A DNA stretch of 51,463 nucleotides. It comes from Breoghania corrubedonensis (GTDB lineage: Bacteria; Pseudomonadota; Alphaproteobacteria; Rhizobiales; Stappiaceae). Position 1 is the first letter of the stretch. Each line of letters opens with the position of its first letter. The notes under the pieces are model-generated. The model worked only from the letters and a program-made list of their open reading frames with translations. It did not search any database and was not told the origin of the DNA. Made by a program: the position numbers and the translations under genes. The DNA lies in contig NZ_QAYG01000017.1 in assembly GCF_003053845.1 (NCBI RefSeq), forward strand, positions 1-51,463. The letters are read 5' to 3'. Shown here in pieces: positions 17,510 to 26,447 of the stretch.

Positions 17510-17527
17510 AACGGATCCGGATCCGTT
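17510..17527. promoter_or_regulatory. 18-bp perfect palindrome, candidate operator of the MFS gene
   Basis: AACGGATCC followed by its exact complement GGATCCGTT, ending 18 bases before the MFS start codon. No regulator gene is adjacent. The position within the leader or promoter fits steric repression by a TetR- or MarR-type dimer. Confidence 0.55.
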
Positions 17528-17667
17528 TGGCGGGGCGTGAGAAGGCCGGCCGACACCGCTTTCGATGTCGGACCGGGATCGGGAATCGCCTTAATGTACA
17601 GCAGCCGATTGCGCCGCGACCAGATGCCGCGGAAGCGCAATGGGGGCTGCCGGGAGACGCACCTTCT

Positions 17668-18129
17668 TCAGGCCGTCTGCCAGCGCTCTGCGGCCGTATC
17701 GTCGTGGTCCCGGGCCTCGACCCATTCGCCCGAGGTTCCGTCCGCCAGCCACTCCTTTTTCCAGAAAGGCGCGCGGGTCTTGAGGTAATCCATCAGGAAC
17801 TCGGCCGCTTCAAAAGCCGCGGTGCGGTGGGACGAGGTGGTAATCACCAGAACGATGTTGGCGCCCGGTGCCAGCTTGCCGTGTCGATGAATGACCGTGA
17901 TGCCTTCAAGCGGCCAGCGGGTGCCAGCCTCTTCCGCGATGCGGAGGATCTCCGCTTCGGCCATGCCGGGATAATGCTCTAGCTCCAGTGCGGCAAGCCG
18001 GCCTTCTTCGTCCCGGCACAGACCTGTAAACGTGACGACGGCGCCAATTTCGGGCCGTCCCTCGGTCAACTGTGCGACCTCGGCGGCAGGGTCGAAATCG
18101 TCGGGCTGGATGCGAACGGTGATCGACAT
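17668..18129 (-). CDS. moaE: Molybdopterin synthase catalytic subunit
   Basis: 153 residues. With MoaD it inserts two sulfurs into precursor Z to form molybdopterin. Seen: GAVVTFTGLCRDE, LELEHYPGMAEAEI, VIHRHGKLAPGANIVLV, and the active-site region APFWKKEWLADGTSGEWVEA (seen in parts) with the catalytic lysine. It begins four bases after the moaD stop, so moaD–moaE are one unit, preceded by pgsA. Confidence 0.97.
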   Translation of the reverse strand: MSITVRIQPDDFDPAAEVAQLTEGRPEIGAVVTFTGLCRDEEGRLAALELEHYPGMAEAEILRIAEEAGTRWPLEGITVIHRHGKLAPGANIVLVITTSSHRTAAFEAAEFLMDYLKTRAPFWKKEWLADGTSGEWVEARDHDDTAAERWQTA

Positions 18130-18133
18130 GGGC

Positions 18134-18385
18134 TCAGCCGCCCGTCATCGGCGGGAAGAGCGCGATCTCGCGGGCATCGCCGATGGGCATGTCGTGATCG
18201 ACATGGGTCTGGTCCACAGCAACGCGAATGATCTCGGGGCGCTCGAAAGCGGATTCGTATTCGGGGCCGCGTTTGCTCAGGAACGCGAGGAGATCGGCCG
18301 GCGTGGAAACCTCTGCCGGCAGGGCGATCTCTTCCTCGGGCATGCCGATGCGTTCGCGCACCCAGGCGAAATAGAGGATTTTCAT
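18134..18385 (-). CDS. moaD: Molybdopterin synthase sulfur-carrier subunit
   Basis: 83-residue ubiquitin-fold protein ending FPPMTGG; the C-terminal Gly-Gly is adenylated and thiocarboxylated before delivery of sulfur to MoaE. The N-terminus MKILYFAWVRERIG is typical. The ATG at 18385 shares one base with the pgsA stop (TGATG) and has GAGGA seven bases upstream; a GTG one codon earlier is also possible. Confidence 0.95.
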   Translation of the reverse strand: MKILYFAWVRERIGMPEEEIALPAEVSTPADLLAFLSKRGPEYESAFERPEIIRVAVDQTHVDHDMPIGDAREIALFPPMTGG

Positions 18386-18960
18386 CACGGTTCCTCGATC
18401 AGGTGGCCGATGCCGGCCTTGAAATAGTCGTACCCGGTATAAAGGGTCAGAAGCCCCGAAATCCAGAGCAGCGCAAGCCCGATCAGCGAGGTGCCCGGCA
18501 GGACCATGTCCCCCGCAGGCCCCGCGAGAAGGAACCCGATCGCGACCAGTTGCGCGGTTGTCTTGTACTTGGCGAGCTTTGTCACCGGCACGCTGACCCG
18601 CAACTCCGCCAGGAATTCACGCAAGCCCGAAACCAGGATTTCGCGGCACAGGATGACGATGGCCGGGATGAGCGACCAGTTGCCGACCGTGCCCTCCGCC
18701 GCCAGCACCAGCAGGCAGACGGAGACGAGCAGCTTGTCTGCGATGGGGTCGAGCATCCGGCCGAGCGCCGATTGCTGTTTCCACATGCGCGCCAGATACC
18801 CGTCGAAGAAGTCCGTTATCGCCGCCGCCACGAAGATGGCCAGAGCCGTCCAGCGCGCGGCATTGCCGGGAACGTAGAAACAGGCAGCGACGGCGGGAAC
18901 CGCCATGATGCGCCCGTATGTGAGCAGATTGGGAAGGGATAAGGCAACGGAAGCGGACAT
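18385..18960 (-). CDS. pgsA: CDP-diacylglycerol–glycerol-3-phosphate 3-phosphatidyltransferase
   Basis: 191 residues, inner membrane, makes phosphatidylglycerolphosphate. The CDP-alcohol phosphatidyltransferase signature D–x2–DG–x2–AR–x8–G–x3–D–x3–D is intact as DFFDGYLAR … LGRMLDPIADK at about residues 54–81. Several hydrophobic helices follow. The ATG at 18960 is chosen because the protein then starts SVALSLPNLLTYGR, as in homologues. First gene of a pgsA–moaD–moaE transcript, a known order in rhizobia. Confidence 0.95.
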   Translation of the reverse strand: MSASVALSLPNLLTYGRIMAVPAVAACFYVPGNAARWTALAIFVAAAITDFFDGYLARMWKQQSALGRMLDPIADKLLVSVCLLVLAAEGTVGNWSLIPAIVILCREILVSGLREFLAELRVSVPVTKLAKYKTTAQLVAIGFLLAGPAGDMVLPGTSLIGLALLWISGLLTLYTGYDYFKAGIGHLIEEP

Positions 18961-19200
18961 TGCGGCTCGTCGTGCTGGTCGGGCGGCACGCATGCCTTGC
19001 GGGTCGCCATATCGCTGGGAGCGGTTAGGGCCTGGAGCGGAGATGCGACCGGTCCGGTTGCTTGCTACAGGAAGGAGGCAGCGCTTGCAACGTGGCATTG
19101 CTGCGTCGCAAGACAAGCACGGGGCGAGGCCATCCGTCAATTCGACAGGTAACGGATCCGCGCATAATCCGCGCAAGCGGCGGGTCTCCGGTTCCGCGAT

Positions 19201-20496
19201 CTACACGATGGATGTGGTCGGGTGTGCGCGAAGTTCGCTGTAGGCGGAAACGACTCGGTTCCTGCCGCTGTTCTTCGCTTCATAGAGACGTGCGTCCGCA
19301 CAGGCGAACAGGGCGTCGAAGTCCGTTGCCTCCATCGGGGCGGTGGCGACGCCGATGGAAATCGTGGACCCGCGGAAATCCTTTTCGGAGTGGGAGTTGA
19401 CGGCTTCTCTCAGGCGCTCCGCCAGGAGTGCTGCGGCTGCGGGCCCCAGGTTGGGGCTGAGCACCACGAACTCCTCGCCGCCGTAACGGAAGAGCTGGTC
19501 GTCGGATCGCAATCCGCGGGCAAGGGTCGTCGACAGGGCGTTCAAGACGTCGTCGCCGACCTTGTGGCCGAACCGGTCGTTGACCGACTTGAACCGGTCG
19601 ATGTCGATCGCCAGAAGGCTCAGGGGCTCGGCCGTGGTCACGTCGCGTTCGAACGCTTCAGCGGCCATCAATTCGAGCTTGCGGCGATTGAAGGCGCCGG
19701 TCAGCGGGTCGCGGCCGGTCTGCCGGAGAAGGTCTTCATAGCGTTCGCGGAATGTCAGCGTGTAGAAGATATCCGCTATCTGACGGCCATCCGTGGGATG
19801 TTCGGCCGCCGGCCTCTCGCGCTCGACGAAACGCAGGTAGGCGACGATCATGAAGCTGAAGACGAAGGCGGCGCAGACCTTCGCCATCCAGCCACCGATC
19901 ATCGCCGCGAACGGAGCGCCGGAATAGAAGTGCAGCGCGGTGAAGAAGCCAGCCTGATCGAAGCTCAGGACTGCCGCGCCGCTGACGAAAAGACGCAGGA
20001 ATGGCAGTCGCTTCAGCCAGCTGCCAAGGCGTTCGTACAGCAGGATGATCGCTATGGAGTCGATGAAGAGCAGCGTCGTGCCCCAGACCATCAGCCAGCC
20101 CATCTCGTCGACGAAGCTCATGTCGGGCAGGCGTCCGGGGGCGATCGGGGCGACTTCGTGATTGCGCAGCAGCATCACAAGCCCGACGATCAGAAAATTG
20201 CCGATCAGCAGACCGTAGATGGGCTGACGCGCGACGACGGCGTCTTCCTTGATGTAGAGCATCAGGATCATCATCAGCTTGCCGGAAAACAGAACCGTGG
20301 ACCCCGGCGAAAGCTGGCCGAAGGGAAGCTGGATATAAAAGACGCTCGCCAGATAGGTTTCCAGGAAGTGCATGACGCCGATGGCGCAGACGAAAAGGCC
20401 GATGCCAAAACGCCGGCGCCCATACAGAAGACCCGCCATTACCGCGAAATAGAGCAGAGCTTCGGCAAGCAGAAGCAGGATGTTCTTATCGACCAA
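19201..20496 (-). CDS. Membrane-anchored diguanylate cyclase (GGDEF)
   Basis: 431 residues. The first ~235 residues hold about seven hydrophobic helices with short loops, an undefined sensor module. A GGDEF domain (about 255–425) follows. The active site is RYGGEEFVVLS, intact, and the inhibitory RxxD site RSDD lies five residues before it, so the enzyme should make cyclic di-GMP and be product-inhibited. The start appears to be TTG at 20496, preceded by GGGGAG with a good spacer; the first ATG is 19 codons inside helix 1. No partner gene is adjacent. Confidence 0.9.
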   Translation of the reverse strand: MVDKNILLLLAEALLYFAVMAGLLYGRRRFGIGLFVCAIGVMHFLETYLASVFYIQLPFGQLSPGSTVLFSGKLMMILMLYIKEDAVVARQPIYGLLIGNFLIVGLVMLLRNHEVAPIAPGRLPDMSFVDEMGWLMVWGTTLLFIDSIAIILLYERLGSWLKRLPFLRLFVSGAAVLSFDQAGFFTALHFYSGAPFAAMIGGWMAKVCAAFVFSFMIVAYLRFVERERPAAEHPTDGRQIADIFYTLTFRERYEDLLRQTGRDPLTGAFNRRKLELMAAEAFERDVTTAEPLSLLAIDIDRFKSVNDRFGHKVGDDVLNALSTTLARGLRSDDQLFRYGGEEFVVLSPNLGPAAAALLAERLREAVNSHSEKDFRGSTISIGVATAPMEATDFDALFACADARLYEAKNSGRNRVVSAYSELRAHPTTSIV

Positions 20497-20733
20497 GACG
20501 CTCTCCCCGCGTCACGCCGCCATTGCGCGAACTCGTTCCCAATTGACCTGTAATGGTATCGTTTGCTCGACGTAGGGCGATCTTGTCAGGCTGCGTCGAA
20601 AGGTCATCTCCCGTCAGCCGGGTGTTAACTAGCACGAAACAGGTTAATTCTCACATGGAATTTCCCGCTTCTGCTTGAAGTGCCTGAAAGAGTTGTCGCG
20701 GCGGGGGCACGTTACGCGACCTGCAAGCCTGGG

Positions 20734-22311
20734 TCAGCGGGTCGGGGCAAGGTCACCGAGGGCGTCCAGAAGCGGCCCGATGTGCGGTTCGTACCGTTTC
20801 CAGCGGGCCACCGAACTCGTGTAGATCGGCTTGCGCACCTGCTCCTTGGAAAAGGTGCGAACCTGACGCTCGCCCTTGTAGAATTCCAGGCAGGCAGGGT
20901 CCCATTCCAGTCCTGTCCTGGCGATGAGCGCGCGGCTCTGGCCTTCCTGGTCGGCAATCATCGCCTCGTAGGACTGCTCGTGGATGGTCACGGGCAGGAC
21001 CGCTTTCCAGTGCTCCATCAACTCCCGGTAAAGGCGATAATAGCGGCCGAGCGTGGTTTGGCTGCGGTTGTAGCGGTGTCCGGAACTCAGCGCCTTGGTG
21101 TAGATCGAGATGCAGCAATCGACCGGTTCGCGCGTGCAGTGGATGAAGGTGGCCTTGGGAAAGGCGAGTGCCATCAGCCACAGCACCTCGAAATTGTGAG
21201 GCATCTTGTCGGCGACCCGCTCCGCCCCCGGGGCAAGCTTGTCGAGAAGGGCGAGGTACTTGCGCGCGGTGCGCCGAAAGTCCCTGTCGCCCAGCGCCAG
21301 CACATTGTCCTCAAAGATCCGGAACTTGCCAATGCCGAAGCGCAGGGCCTGGCTCTGCTGGTTGAAATATCTCAGCTCCCCCAAGCCTGCGGCTTTCTGG
21401 TGCCGGTTGATGATCTGTTCGGTCAGCGTGGTGCCCGAGCGCGGCATGCCGAAGATGAAAACCGGTCTTGCGCTGTCCGACCCCAGCTCCTTGCGTTCCT
21501 CGAAGAACGAGGAGGTGAAGAGTGCCTTCATTGCATCGATGCGGGTCTTGTAGGTGTCCACCTCGTAATCGGGGTAGATCATCGCGTGGCCGCGGTCGTA
21601 GTGCTCAAAGGCCCTGGCGGGATCGTCCGCATCGTCCCACATGGCGCCTGCCGCGAAATGAAGACGGCCGGTCTGCTTCTGCGTGCGGTTTCCGGTCTTC
21701 GCGATTTCGTCTTCCAGCCGCGCGAGATCCTGCGGATCGCGGGTGCGGCTGCGAAGTTCGGAAAGCGGAATATAGGCGTCGGAGGAATCTCCGTTATCCG
21801 ATGCGGTCGCTTTTCGGAAATATCTCTCCGCTTCTTCGGTCTCTCCCAGCGAGAGTTGCAACTCGCCGTATTCGGTCAACGCGAAGATATGGTCCGGAGC
21901 GAGGTCGAGCGCTCGCTCGTAGCTCTGGCGGGCCATCTTTTCCCTGCCCATCGTCCGGTAAATCTCGCCCAGGACAGCGTGCATGTCCGGGTTCTTCGGC
22001 TCCAGTGTCACCGCCTTGCGCGCTGCGGCGATCGCCTCTTCTTCTTCCTCGACGCGTGCATGGGCGCGGGCGAGTTCTTCGAAGACGAGCGCCTTCTTTT
22101 TTGCGACCTGGGCGGCCTTCTTCAGCAGTTCCAGCCGCCGGAAATCGTCGCCCGCATCGCGGGCGGCCATGGCGAGCGCGAAGTTCACGCGGGCATCGCG
22201 CGGCTCCATCTGATGAAGCTCTTCCAGCAGCGGTATCGCATCGTCCACGCGGTTGACCTCCAGGAGATCGAGCGCGCGCTGGAACATCGTCTGGGCGTGC
22301 ATGCCGTGCAT
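20734..22311 (-). CDS. TPR-containing sulfotransferase-family protein
   Basis: 525 residues. Residues 1–240 form about six tetratricopeptide repeats (e.g. DMHAVLGEIYRTMGREKMA, DHIFALTEYGELQLSLGE). A sulfotransferase domain follows with the PAPS 5'-phosphosulfate loop FIFGMPRSGTTLTEQI at about 265–280 and the 3'-phosphate segment FIHCTREPVDCCISIY at about 390. It would transfer sulfate from PAPS to an unknown acceptor, protein or glycan. Such TPR–sulfotransferases are widespread in marine alphaproteobacteria. The start is uncertain between 22311 and 22302. No sulfation or polysaccharide genes flank it. Confidence 0.88.
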   Translation of the reverse strand: MHGMHAQTMFQRALDLLEVNRVDDAIPLLEELHQMEPRDARVNFALAMAARDAGDDFRRLELLKKAAQVAKKKALVFEELARAHARVEEEEEAIAAARKAVTLEPKNPDMHAVLGEIYRTMGREKMARQSYERALDLAPDHIFALTEYGELQLSLGETEEAERYFRKATASDNGDSSDAYIPLSELRSRTRDPQDLARLEDEIAKTGNRTQKQTGRLHFAAGAMWDDADDPARAFEHYDRGHAMIYPDYEVDTYKTRIDAMKALFTSSFFEERKELGSDSARPVFIFGMPRSGTTLTEQIINRHQKAAGLGELRYFNQQSQALRFGIGKFRIFEDNVLALGDRDFRRTARKYLALLDKLAPGAERVADKMPHNFEVLWLMALAFPKATFIHCTREPVDCCISIYTKALSSGHRYNRSQTTLGRYYRLYRELMEHWKAVLPVTIHEQSYEAMIADQEGQSRALIARTGLEWDPACLEFYKGERQVRTFSKEQVRKPIYTSSVARWKRYEPHIGPLLDALGDLAPTR

Positions 22312-22450
22312 CGACCGTGCCTGCGGTGGCGCCGCAGTCCCTTGCTGAGTGGATGGATCCGTGTGCCGAGAGGGCGAACTCTAGTGCACATCCGGCTACG
22401 ATTGAAGAGCGATTGGGCCCCGCATGGCGTTACGTGAGTTCGGGGGCGCG

Positions 22451-24448
22451 CTATTCGTGGAAATGATCGTAGATCGCCTGGGCGGTCGCTTCGGAAATGC
22501 CATCCACGGCAGTGAGATCCTCCACGCCAGCCTTGGAAACGGCCTTGGCCGTTCCGAAGTGGCGCAGCAGCGCGCGCTTTCGGGCCGGGCCGATACCGCC
22601 GATCTCGTCGAGAGGGTTGGTGCCCATCTCCTTTTTGCGCCGCGCGCGGTGGGTGCCGATGGCGAAACGGTGGGCCTCGTCGCGCAGGCGCTGGACAAAA
22701 TAGAGAACCGGATCGCGTTCGGGCAGCATGAAGGAGGGCTTGCCCTCGACGAAGAACTTTTCGCGCCCCGCGTCCCGGTCGGGACCCTTCGCGATACCCA
22801 CGAGCGGCACGTCGGTAACGCCCAGTTCCTCCAGCGTCTCGCGCACGGCCCGGAGTTGTCCTTGTCCGCCATCGATGAGGACGAGGTCGGGCCAGGCCGG
22901 CACGGTCATGGCGTTTTCCACGACTTCTTCGGGATCGCTGCCGGCGCCCTCCGCTCCCTGTTGGTCTTGCGAGGGCCCTGGCCGCTCATTCGCGTGTTCC
23001 TTCAGCAGGCGCGTGAAGCGGCGTGTCAGCACCTCGCGCATCATTCCATAGTCGTCGCCCGGGACCAGGTCCTGCGACTTGATGTTGAACTTGCGATAGT
23101 GGTTCTTCGCAAAGCCCTCCGGACCAGCGACGATCATGCCGCCCACCGCGTTGGTGCCCATGATGTGGGAGTTGTCGTACACCTCGATGCGTCGCGGAAC
23201 CCGGGGCAGATCGAAAGCCTTGGCGACGCCCGTCAGCAGGCGCGCCTGGCTCGATGTCTCGGCCAGCTTTCTCCCCAGTGCCTCGCGCGCATTGGCGAGC
23301 GCGTGCTCGACGAGGTCGCGTTTCTCGCCGCGTCTGGGAACGGCCAGTTCGATGCGTCTGCCCGTGCGTTCAGAGAAAGCCTGGGCCAGCAGCTCGCGCT
23401 CCTCCGGTTCATGCGAGAGGAGGACGAGTTTCGGCGTGTCCTTGTTGTCGTAGAATTGCGCGAGGAAGGAGCCGAGCACCTCCTCGGCCTCCAGCGCCTT
23501 GTCCGCCTTGGGGAAATAGGCCCGGTTGCCCCAGTTCTGGCCGGTGCGGAAGAAGAAGACCTGGATACAGGTCTGCCCGCCCTCCTGATGCACCGCGAAG
23601 ACGTCGGCCTCGTCCACGTTCTGCGGATTGATGCCCTGGTGTTGCTGGACGTGGGAGAGGGCGGCCAGCCGGTCGCGGTAAATGGCGGCGGTTTCGAAAT
23701 CCAGCGCGTCGGATGCCTTTTCCATCGCTTCCGCCAGCTCGTTGTGTACCGCCTGGCTCTTGCCGGACAGGAACGTCTTGGCCTCTTTCACCAGTTGGGC
23801 GTAGCCGGCGAGGTCGATCTCGCCGGTGCACGGGGCCGCACAGCGCTTGATCTGGTAGAGCAGGCAGGGCCGTGTGCGGTTCTCGTAGTAACTGTCGGAA
23901 CAGGTCCTGAGCAGAAAGGCCTTCTGCAGCGCGTTGATCGTCCGGTTGACCGCGCCGGCGGAGGCGAAGGGGCCGAAATAGTCGCCCTTGCGGCTGCGCG
24001 CGCCACGATGCTTGGTAATCGCGGGGGCGTCGTGATCGCCGGTGATCAGGATGTGGGGAAAGGACTTGTCGTCCCTGAGAAGGACATTGAAGCGCGGCCT
24101 GAGCCGCTTGATGAGGTTCGCCTCCAGCAGCAGCGCTTCCGCCTCGGTGCGCGTCGTGACGAATTCCATCGTCACTGTGGACTGGACCATCCGCGCGATG
24201 CGGTTGGAAAGCCCCACGAGCCGGGTGTAGTTGGTTACCCGCTTCTTCAGATTGCGCGCCTTGCCGACATAGAGCACGTCGCCGGCGGCATCGATCATGC
24301 GGTAGACGCCGGGCGCGTTGGGCAGCTGCCGCACGAAGGCAGCAATGACCTGCACGCCGCGCGGCGTCTCGACGGCACGCGTGTTCGCACTGCCGTCGGC
24401 CGCTGCGGTTTCGGTGATGTCCTTGTCTGGGCCTTCCGTCTCGCTCAT
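22451..24448 (-). CDS. uvrC: UvrABC excinuclease subunit C
   Basis: 665 residues. Makes the two incisions of nucleotide excision repair. Seen in order: the GIY-YIG nuclease (about 40–125, [20 protein letters not shown] with the catalytic Tyr/Arg), the cysteine cluster [13 protein letters not shown], the UVR domain for UvrB binding ([14 protein letters not shown]), the RNase-H-like nuclease ([28 protein letters not shown]) and two helix-hairpin-helix motifs at the C-terminus. An extra 60-residue acidic/Gln-rich insert (about 480–530) precedes the second nuclease half. 72 bases separate it from the upstream SDR gene. Confidence 0.97.
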   Translation of the reverse strand: MSETEGPDKDITETAAADGSANTRAVETPRGVQVIAAFVRQLPNAPGVYRMIDAAGDVLYVGKARNLKKRVTNYTRLVGLSNRIARMVQSTVTMEFVTTRTEAEALLLEANLIKRLRPRFNVLLRDDKSFPHILITGDHDAPAITKHRGARSRKGDYFGPFASAGAVNRTINALQKAFLLRTCSDSYYENRTRPCLLYQIKRCAAPCTGEIDLAGYAQLVKEAKTFLSGKSQAVHNELAEAMEKASDALDFETAAIYRDRLAALSHVQQHQGINPQNVDEADVFAVHQEGGQTCIQVFFFRTGQNWGNRAYFPKADKALEAEEVLGSFLAQFYDNKDTPKLVLLSHEPEERELLAQAFSERTGRRIELAVPRRGEKRDLVEHALANAREALGRKLAETSSQARLLTGVAKAFDLPRVPRRIEVYDNSHIMGTNAVGGMIVAGPEGFAKNHYRKFNIKSQDLVPGDDYGMMREVLTRRFTRLLKEHANERPGPSQDQQGAEGAGSDPEEVVENAMTVPAWPDLVLIDGGQGQLRAVRETLEELGVTDVPLVGIAKGPDRDAGREKFFVEGKPSFMLPERDPVLYFVQRLRDEAHRFAIGTHRARRKKEMGTNPLDEIGGIGPARKRALLRHFGTAKAVSKAGVEDLTAVDGISEATAQAIYDHFHE

Positions 24449-24520
24449 GAGCGCTATCTGGTCAGAGTCGGGCGAACATGCAAACGCAAAGCCGCGCCGC
24501 GCGTGCTTCTGCTATCCCCG

Positions 24521-25288
24521 TCATTCGACGATCCCTGCCACGTCCGGCGTCTGCCAGGCGATATGCTGACCACCGTCCAGGGTGATCATCTGGCCGGTGA
24601 TCGACGGTGTATCCACCAGAAAACGGATGGCACGGCCGAATTCCTCCAGCATCGGGCCATGGCCAAGCGGCAGGGTGGCGCATTGCGCCTCGAAATCGGT
24701 CTGTTGCTGGCGCGGGCTGGCCAAAGCCGGGCCGGGGCCGATGGCGTTGACGCGAATGCGCGGGGCAAGCGCCTGCGCCAGCGTGCGGGTCGCCGTCCAC
24801 AATGCCGACTTGGAAAGCTGGTAGGAAAAGAAGTTGGGCGTCGGTTTCAACACCCGTTGATCGATCACGTTGACGATGTTGCCGGTCATGCTCTCATCGA
24901 GAGCGCTGGCCATGGCCTGTGCGAGCAGGCAGGGCGCACGCACATGCACGGCGAAATGGTCGTCGAAACGGGCGGGGTCGAGCGTGCCGATTTCGTCGCG
25001 TTCGAAGATCGAGGCGTTGTTGACGAGGAGACGGAGCGGGCCGAGCGCACGAACCGCTTCGCTGACAAGCCCGGGAAGGCACTCCGTCTCGCGCAGGTCC
25101 GCAATCAGAACATGCGCTTTGCCACCGGCGGAGCGGACTTCTTTCGCCAGCGTTTCCGCTTCTGCGCGCGAGGTGTTGGCATGAATGGCGACGGACCAGC
25201 CGTCTCGCGCAAGATCGAGGGCGAGTGTGCGTCCGATGCGTTTCGCGGCCCCGGTGACCAGAGCCGCACCCTGCCGTCGCTGTCTCAC
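24521..25288 (-). CDS. SDR oxidoreductase of the pteridine-reductase (PTR1/FolM) type
   Basis: 255 residues. The cofactor loop TGAAKRIGR (residues 12–20) is the pteridine-reductase form of the SDR glycine motif and favours NADPH. The catalytic set is Asp143, Tyr156 and Lys160: Asp stands where classical SDRs have Ser, exactly as in Leishmania PTR1 and bacterial FolM. A dihydromonapterin/dihydropteridine reductase role is therefore more likely than 3-oxoacyl-ACP reductase; the substrate is inference. The order SDR then uvrC suggests co-transcription. Confidence 0.85.
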   Translation of the reverse strand: MRQRRQGAALVTGAAKRIGRTLALDLARDGWSVAIHANTSRAEAETLAKEVRSAGGKAHVLIADLRETECLPGLVSEAVRALGPLRLLVNNASIFERDEIGTLDPARFDDHFAVHVRAPCLLAQAMASALDESMTGNIVNVIDQRVLKPTPNFFSYQLSKSALWTATRTLAQALAPRIRVNAIGPGPALASPRQQQTDFEAQCATLPLGHGPMLEEFGRAIRFLVDTPSITGQMITLDGGQHIAWQTPDVAGIVE

Positions 25289-25318
25289 CTCGTATCCCCC
25301 CGTCTTCTGGTTGCGATC

Positions 25319-26317
25319 TCAGGCCACCTTTCCGGAGGCAAAAACGAAGAAGATGTAAAGGCAATAGCCGGCGACAAGGGCAAGTCCGAGCGGCCAACGC
25401 AAGCGACTGCGCATGAAAGCGAAAATGGCAAGAAGGACCGTTGTCGCCATCATGACCCAGATATCGTAACGCATGATGGCGGGAGGCACATCAAGAGGCA
25501 CGATAACGGCGGTCACGCCCAGAATGGCGACAATATTGAAGACATTGGAGCCAAGCACGTTGCCGAGGGCGACCGCCGATTGTTTCCGCATCGCCGCCAT
25601 GACAGTGGTGGCGAGTTCCGGCAGGGAGGTGCCTAGTGCGATCACGGTCAGGCCGATCGCGGTGTCGGTGACCCCCCAGTCGCGTGCAATGTCCACGGCT
25701 CCCATGATCGCCAATTGTCCGCCAAGCGGCAGGCCGATGAGCCCGGCAACGACAAGGGCGCCGGCTACGAGCCGTCCGCCAGGAACCTCATCGAACTCTT
25801 CAAGTTCAGCGATCTGCGCGTCGTCCAGAGCTTCCTCGTTGCCGTTCTGGTAGTCCTGGCAGCGGCGTTGGTGACAGCGCATTTCCCGGTAGGAATCGAA
25901 CAGGAAGAGGCCGAGCAGGGCGAGCAGAACGATGCCCATGGCCCGGTTGATCTCGCCGAAGGTGCACATCGCGGTAAAGACGACGGTGACCGCAACCAGA
26001 AAGGCGGCATTCTTGCGCACGCCCTTGTCGGTGCAGGCTGTTGTGGCGATCAGGGCGGGAACGCCCATGACCAGAAGCACATTGGCAATGTTGGAACCGA
26101 CCACATTGCCCACCGCGATGCCTGACACGCCGTCAAGCGCGGAGCGCAGGGAAATGACGAGTTCGGGTGCCGAGGTGCCGAAGGCGACGATGGTCAGGCC
26201 GATGACGAGAGATGGAATGCCGAAAGAACGGGCGAGCGTTACCGATCCGCGCACCAGTACGTCCCCGGCCAGGAGCAGGATTGCGAGACCGCCGGCCAGG
26301 TATATGTAGTCGAGCAT
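25319..26317 (-). CDS. Calcium/sodium antiporter (CaCA family, YrbG-like)
   Basis: 332 residues, about ten helices in two inverted halves. Each half carries an alpha-repeat: GTSAPELVISL with NVVGSNIANVLLV, and GTSLPELATTV with NVLGSNVFNIVAI. The glutamates of the two PEL motifs bind cation. The central cytoplasmic loop is acidic (EEALDDAQIAELEEFDE), a likely regulatory cation site, and contains an unusual Cys/Gln/Arg-rich stretch. The ATG at 26317 puts helix 1 at the N-terminus; a longer reading adds 39 unsupported residues. Confidence 0.92.
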   Translation of the reverse strand: MLDYIYLAGGLAILLLAGDVLVRGSVTLARSFGIPSLVIGLTIVAFGTSAPELVISLRSALDGVSGIAVGNVVGSNIANVLLVMGVPALIATTACTDKGVRKNAAFLVAVTVVFTAMCTFGEINRAMGIVLLALLGLFLFDSYREMRCHQRRCQDYQNGNEEALDDAQIAELEEFDEVPGGRLVAGALVVAGLIGLPLGGQLAIMGAVDIARDWGVTDTAIGLTVIALGTSLPELATTVMAAMRKQSAVALGNVLGSNVFNIVAILGVTAVIVPLDVPPAIMRYDIWVMMATTVLLAIFAFMRSRLRWPLGLALVAGYCLYIFFVFASGKVA

Positions 26318-26447
26318 GCTATTCCATTTCCAATCATCGCCAGCAAGGCGCGGTTGCCCGGAATGATCCGGACACGGTCGGTCGCTATATAGGTGTTCGA
26401 TTTCGCGGATGAAACCCGTCGCCCCCAACAACATCGGGCCGCTGGCC

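Noticed and set aside
22424-25636. A 1070-codon open frame on the plus strand opposite uvrC and the SDR gene
   Set aside because: It is a codon-position shadow typical of GC-rich DNA. The minus-strand genes carry full domain signatures, and the plus translation has none.
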